DNA from: CAYNST01 sp964399955
Lineage (GTDB): Bacteria; Pseudomonadota; Gammaproteobacteria; Pseudomonadales; Cellvibrionaceae
Reading direction: 5' to 3'
Length of the DNA stretch: 31,695 nucleotides
Assembly: GCA_964399955.1 (NCBI GenBank)
Contig: CAYNST010000031.1
Location: 1-31,695, forward strand
Part shown: positions 31,400 through 31,695 of the stretch, one piece after another
How the letters are laid out: every line of letters starts with the position of its first letter
Numbering within the stretch: the stretch's first letter is position 1
The notes under the pieces: model-generated
What the model was told of the DNA's origin: nothing
Databases searched by the model: none
The model's input: the letters and a program-made list of their open reading frames with translations, nothing else
Translations under genes and position numbers: made by a program

Positions 31400-31594
31400 C
31401 CACCCAGGCTTAAGCGCTTTTTGCCAGTTGATGCGGGCCTTTCGCCCGCCCCGTGCAGTTGGCTGTGCTTTCCACGAGTCCACTTCAACCCGCTTCAGTT
31501 AACCGCTTCAGGTGCACAATCAGCGCCTTCGTTGGCGAATCTCCCGGCCTGCAGCTAAGCTTGCTTGATGATTATGCACAGCAAGGGTAGAACA

Positions 31595-31695
31595 ATGAAT
31601 TTTTTAACACGAAGCGTGCACATCCGTGCGTTTTCATTGGTCTTCGCCCTGTTGCTCGTTGGCTGTAAGTCTGCCCCGCGTGACTCGGTGACGGC
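31595..31695 (+). CDS. lipoprotein, 5' end only (cut by window edge)
   Basis: Only 33 codons are present. They encode a basic N-region, a hydrophobic segment FSLVFALLLVGC with a lipobox ending at Cys24, then KSAPRDSVT. It is a predicted lipoprotein, with Lys at +2 and Ser at +3 after the Cys. An AAGGGTAG Shine-Dalgarno precedes the ATG. The mature domain is outside the window, so the function is unknown. Confidence 0.75.
   Translation, partial: MNFLTRSVHIRAFSLVFALLLVGCKSAPRDSVT

Overview
The window reads as a chromosomal scaffold piece from a marine or environmental gammaproteobacterium, most likely Cellvibrionales (Cellvibrio/Saccharophagus/Teredinibacter relatives). The reasons are the conserved order truD-pcm-nlpD-rpoS-fdxA-mutS-pncC-recA-recX, shared with Pseudomonas and relatives, and the polyserine linkers in a secreted lipoprotein, a known habit of that order. 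It contains one run of exactly 100 N (13619-13718), so two contigs are joined there.

Region by region: (1) 42-1043, two small plus-strand housekeeping genes (PNPOx-like flavoprotein, YaiI/DUF188). (2) 1064-9198, a minus-strand purine catabolism cluster: xdhA-xdhB-xdhC, a 159-bp gap, then uraD-uraH-guaD-puuD. Together these convert guanine, hypoxanthine and xanthine through urate to allantoin, using the haem-linked membrane urate hydroxylase PuuD instead of a soluble uricase. Most junctions are 4-8 bp overlaps. (3) 9374-13296, an accessory stretch with a membrane-anchored EEP-family protein, a large disordered OmpA-like envelope protein, an orphan minus-strand gene and a 54-residue DUF1328 membrane protein. 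The OmpA-like gene and the DUF1328 gene each have a GG-N10-GC sigma-54-type promoter. (4) 13362-14196, about 830 bp without a convincing gene, holding the gap and a structured, possibly intronic RNA on the minus strand. (5) 14197-18473, a two-gene operon: a 965-residue lipoprotein (malectin-like domain, two cytochrome c modules, DUF1587/1595/1592/1588/1585) and a Tat-exported DUF1552 protein. It lies behind a perfect CRP site in class II position. This is the most novel-looking system here. (6) 18632-31695, conserved housekeeping: truD, pcm (no surE between them), a DUF368/PopT transporter, nlpD, rpoS, fdxA, mutS, pncC, recA with an SOS box, recX, gpmA, a DUF6607 exported protein and the start of a lipoprotein gene.

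How they fit: the right half is stress and DNA-repair core (RpoS, MutS, RecA/RecX) plus envelope maintenance (NlpD, PopT). The left half is nitrogen scavenging from purines. The centre is lineage-specific envelope biology under global regulators (apparent sigma-54 and CRP control). All family assignments come from reading motifs by eye; no database search was run.
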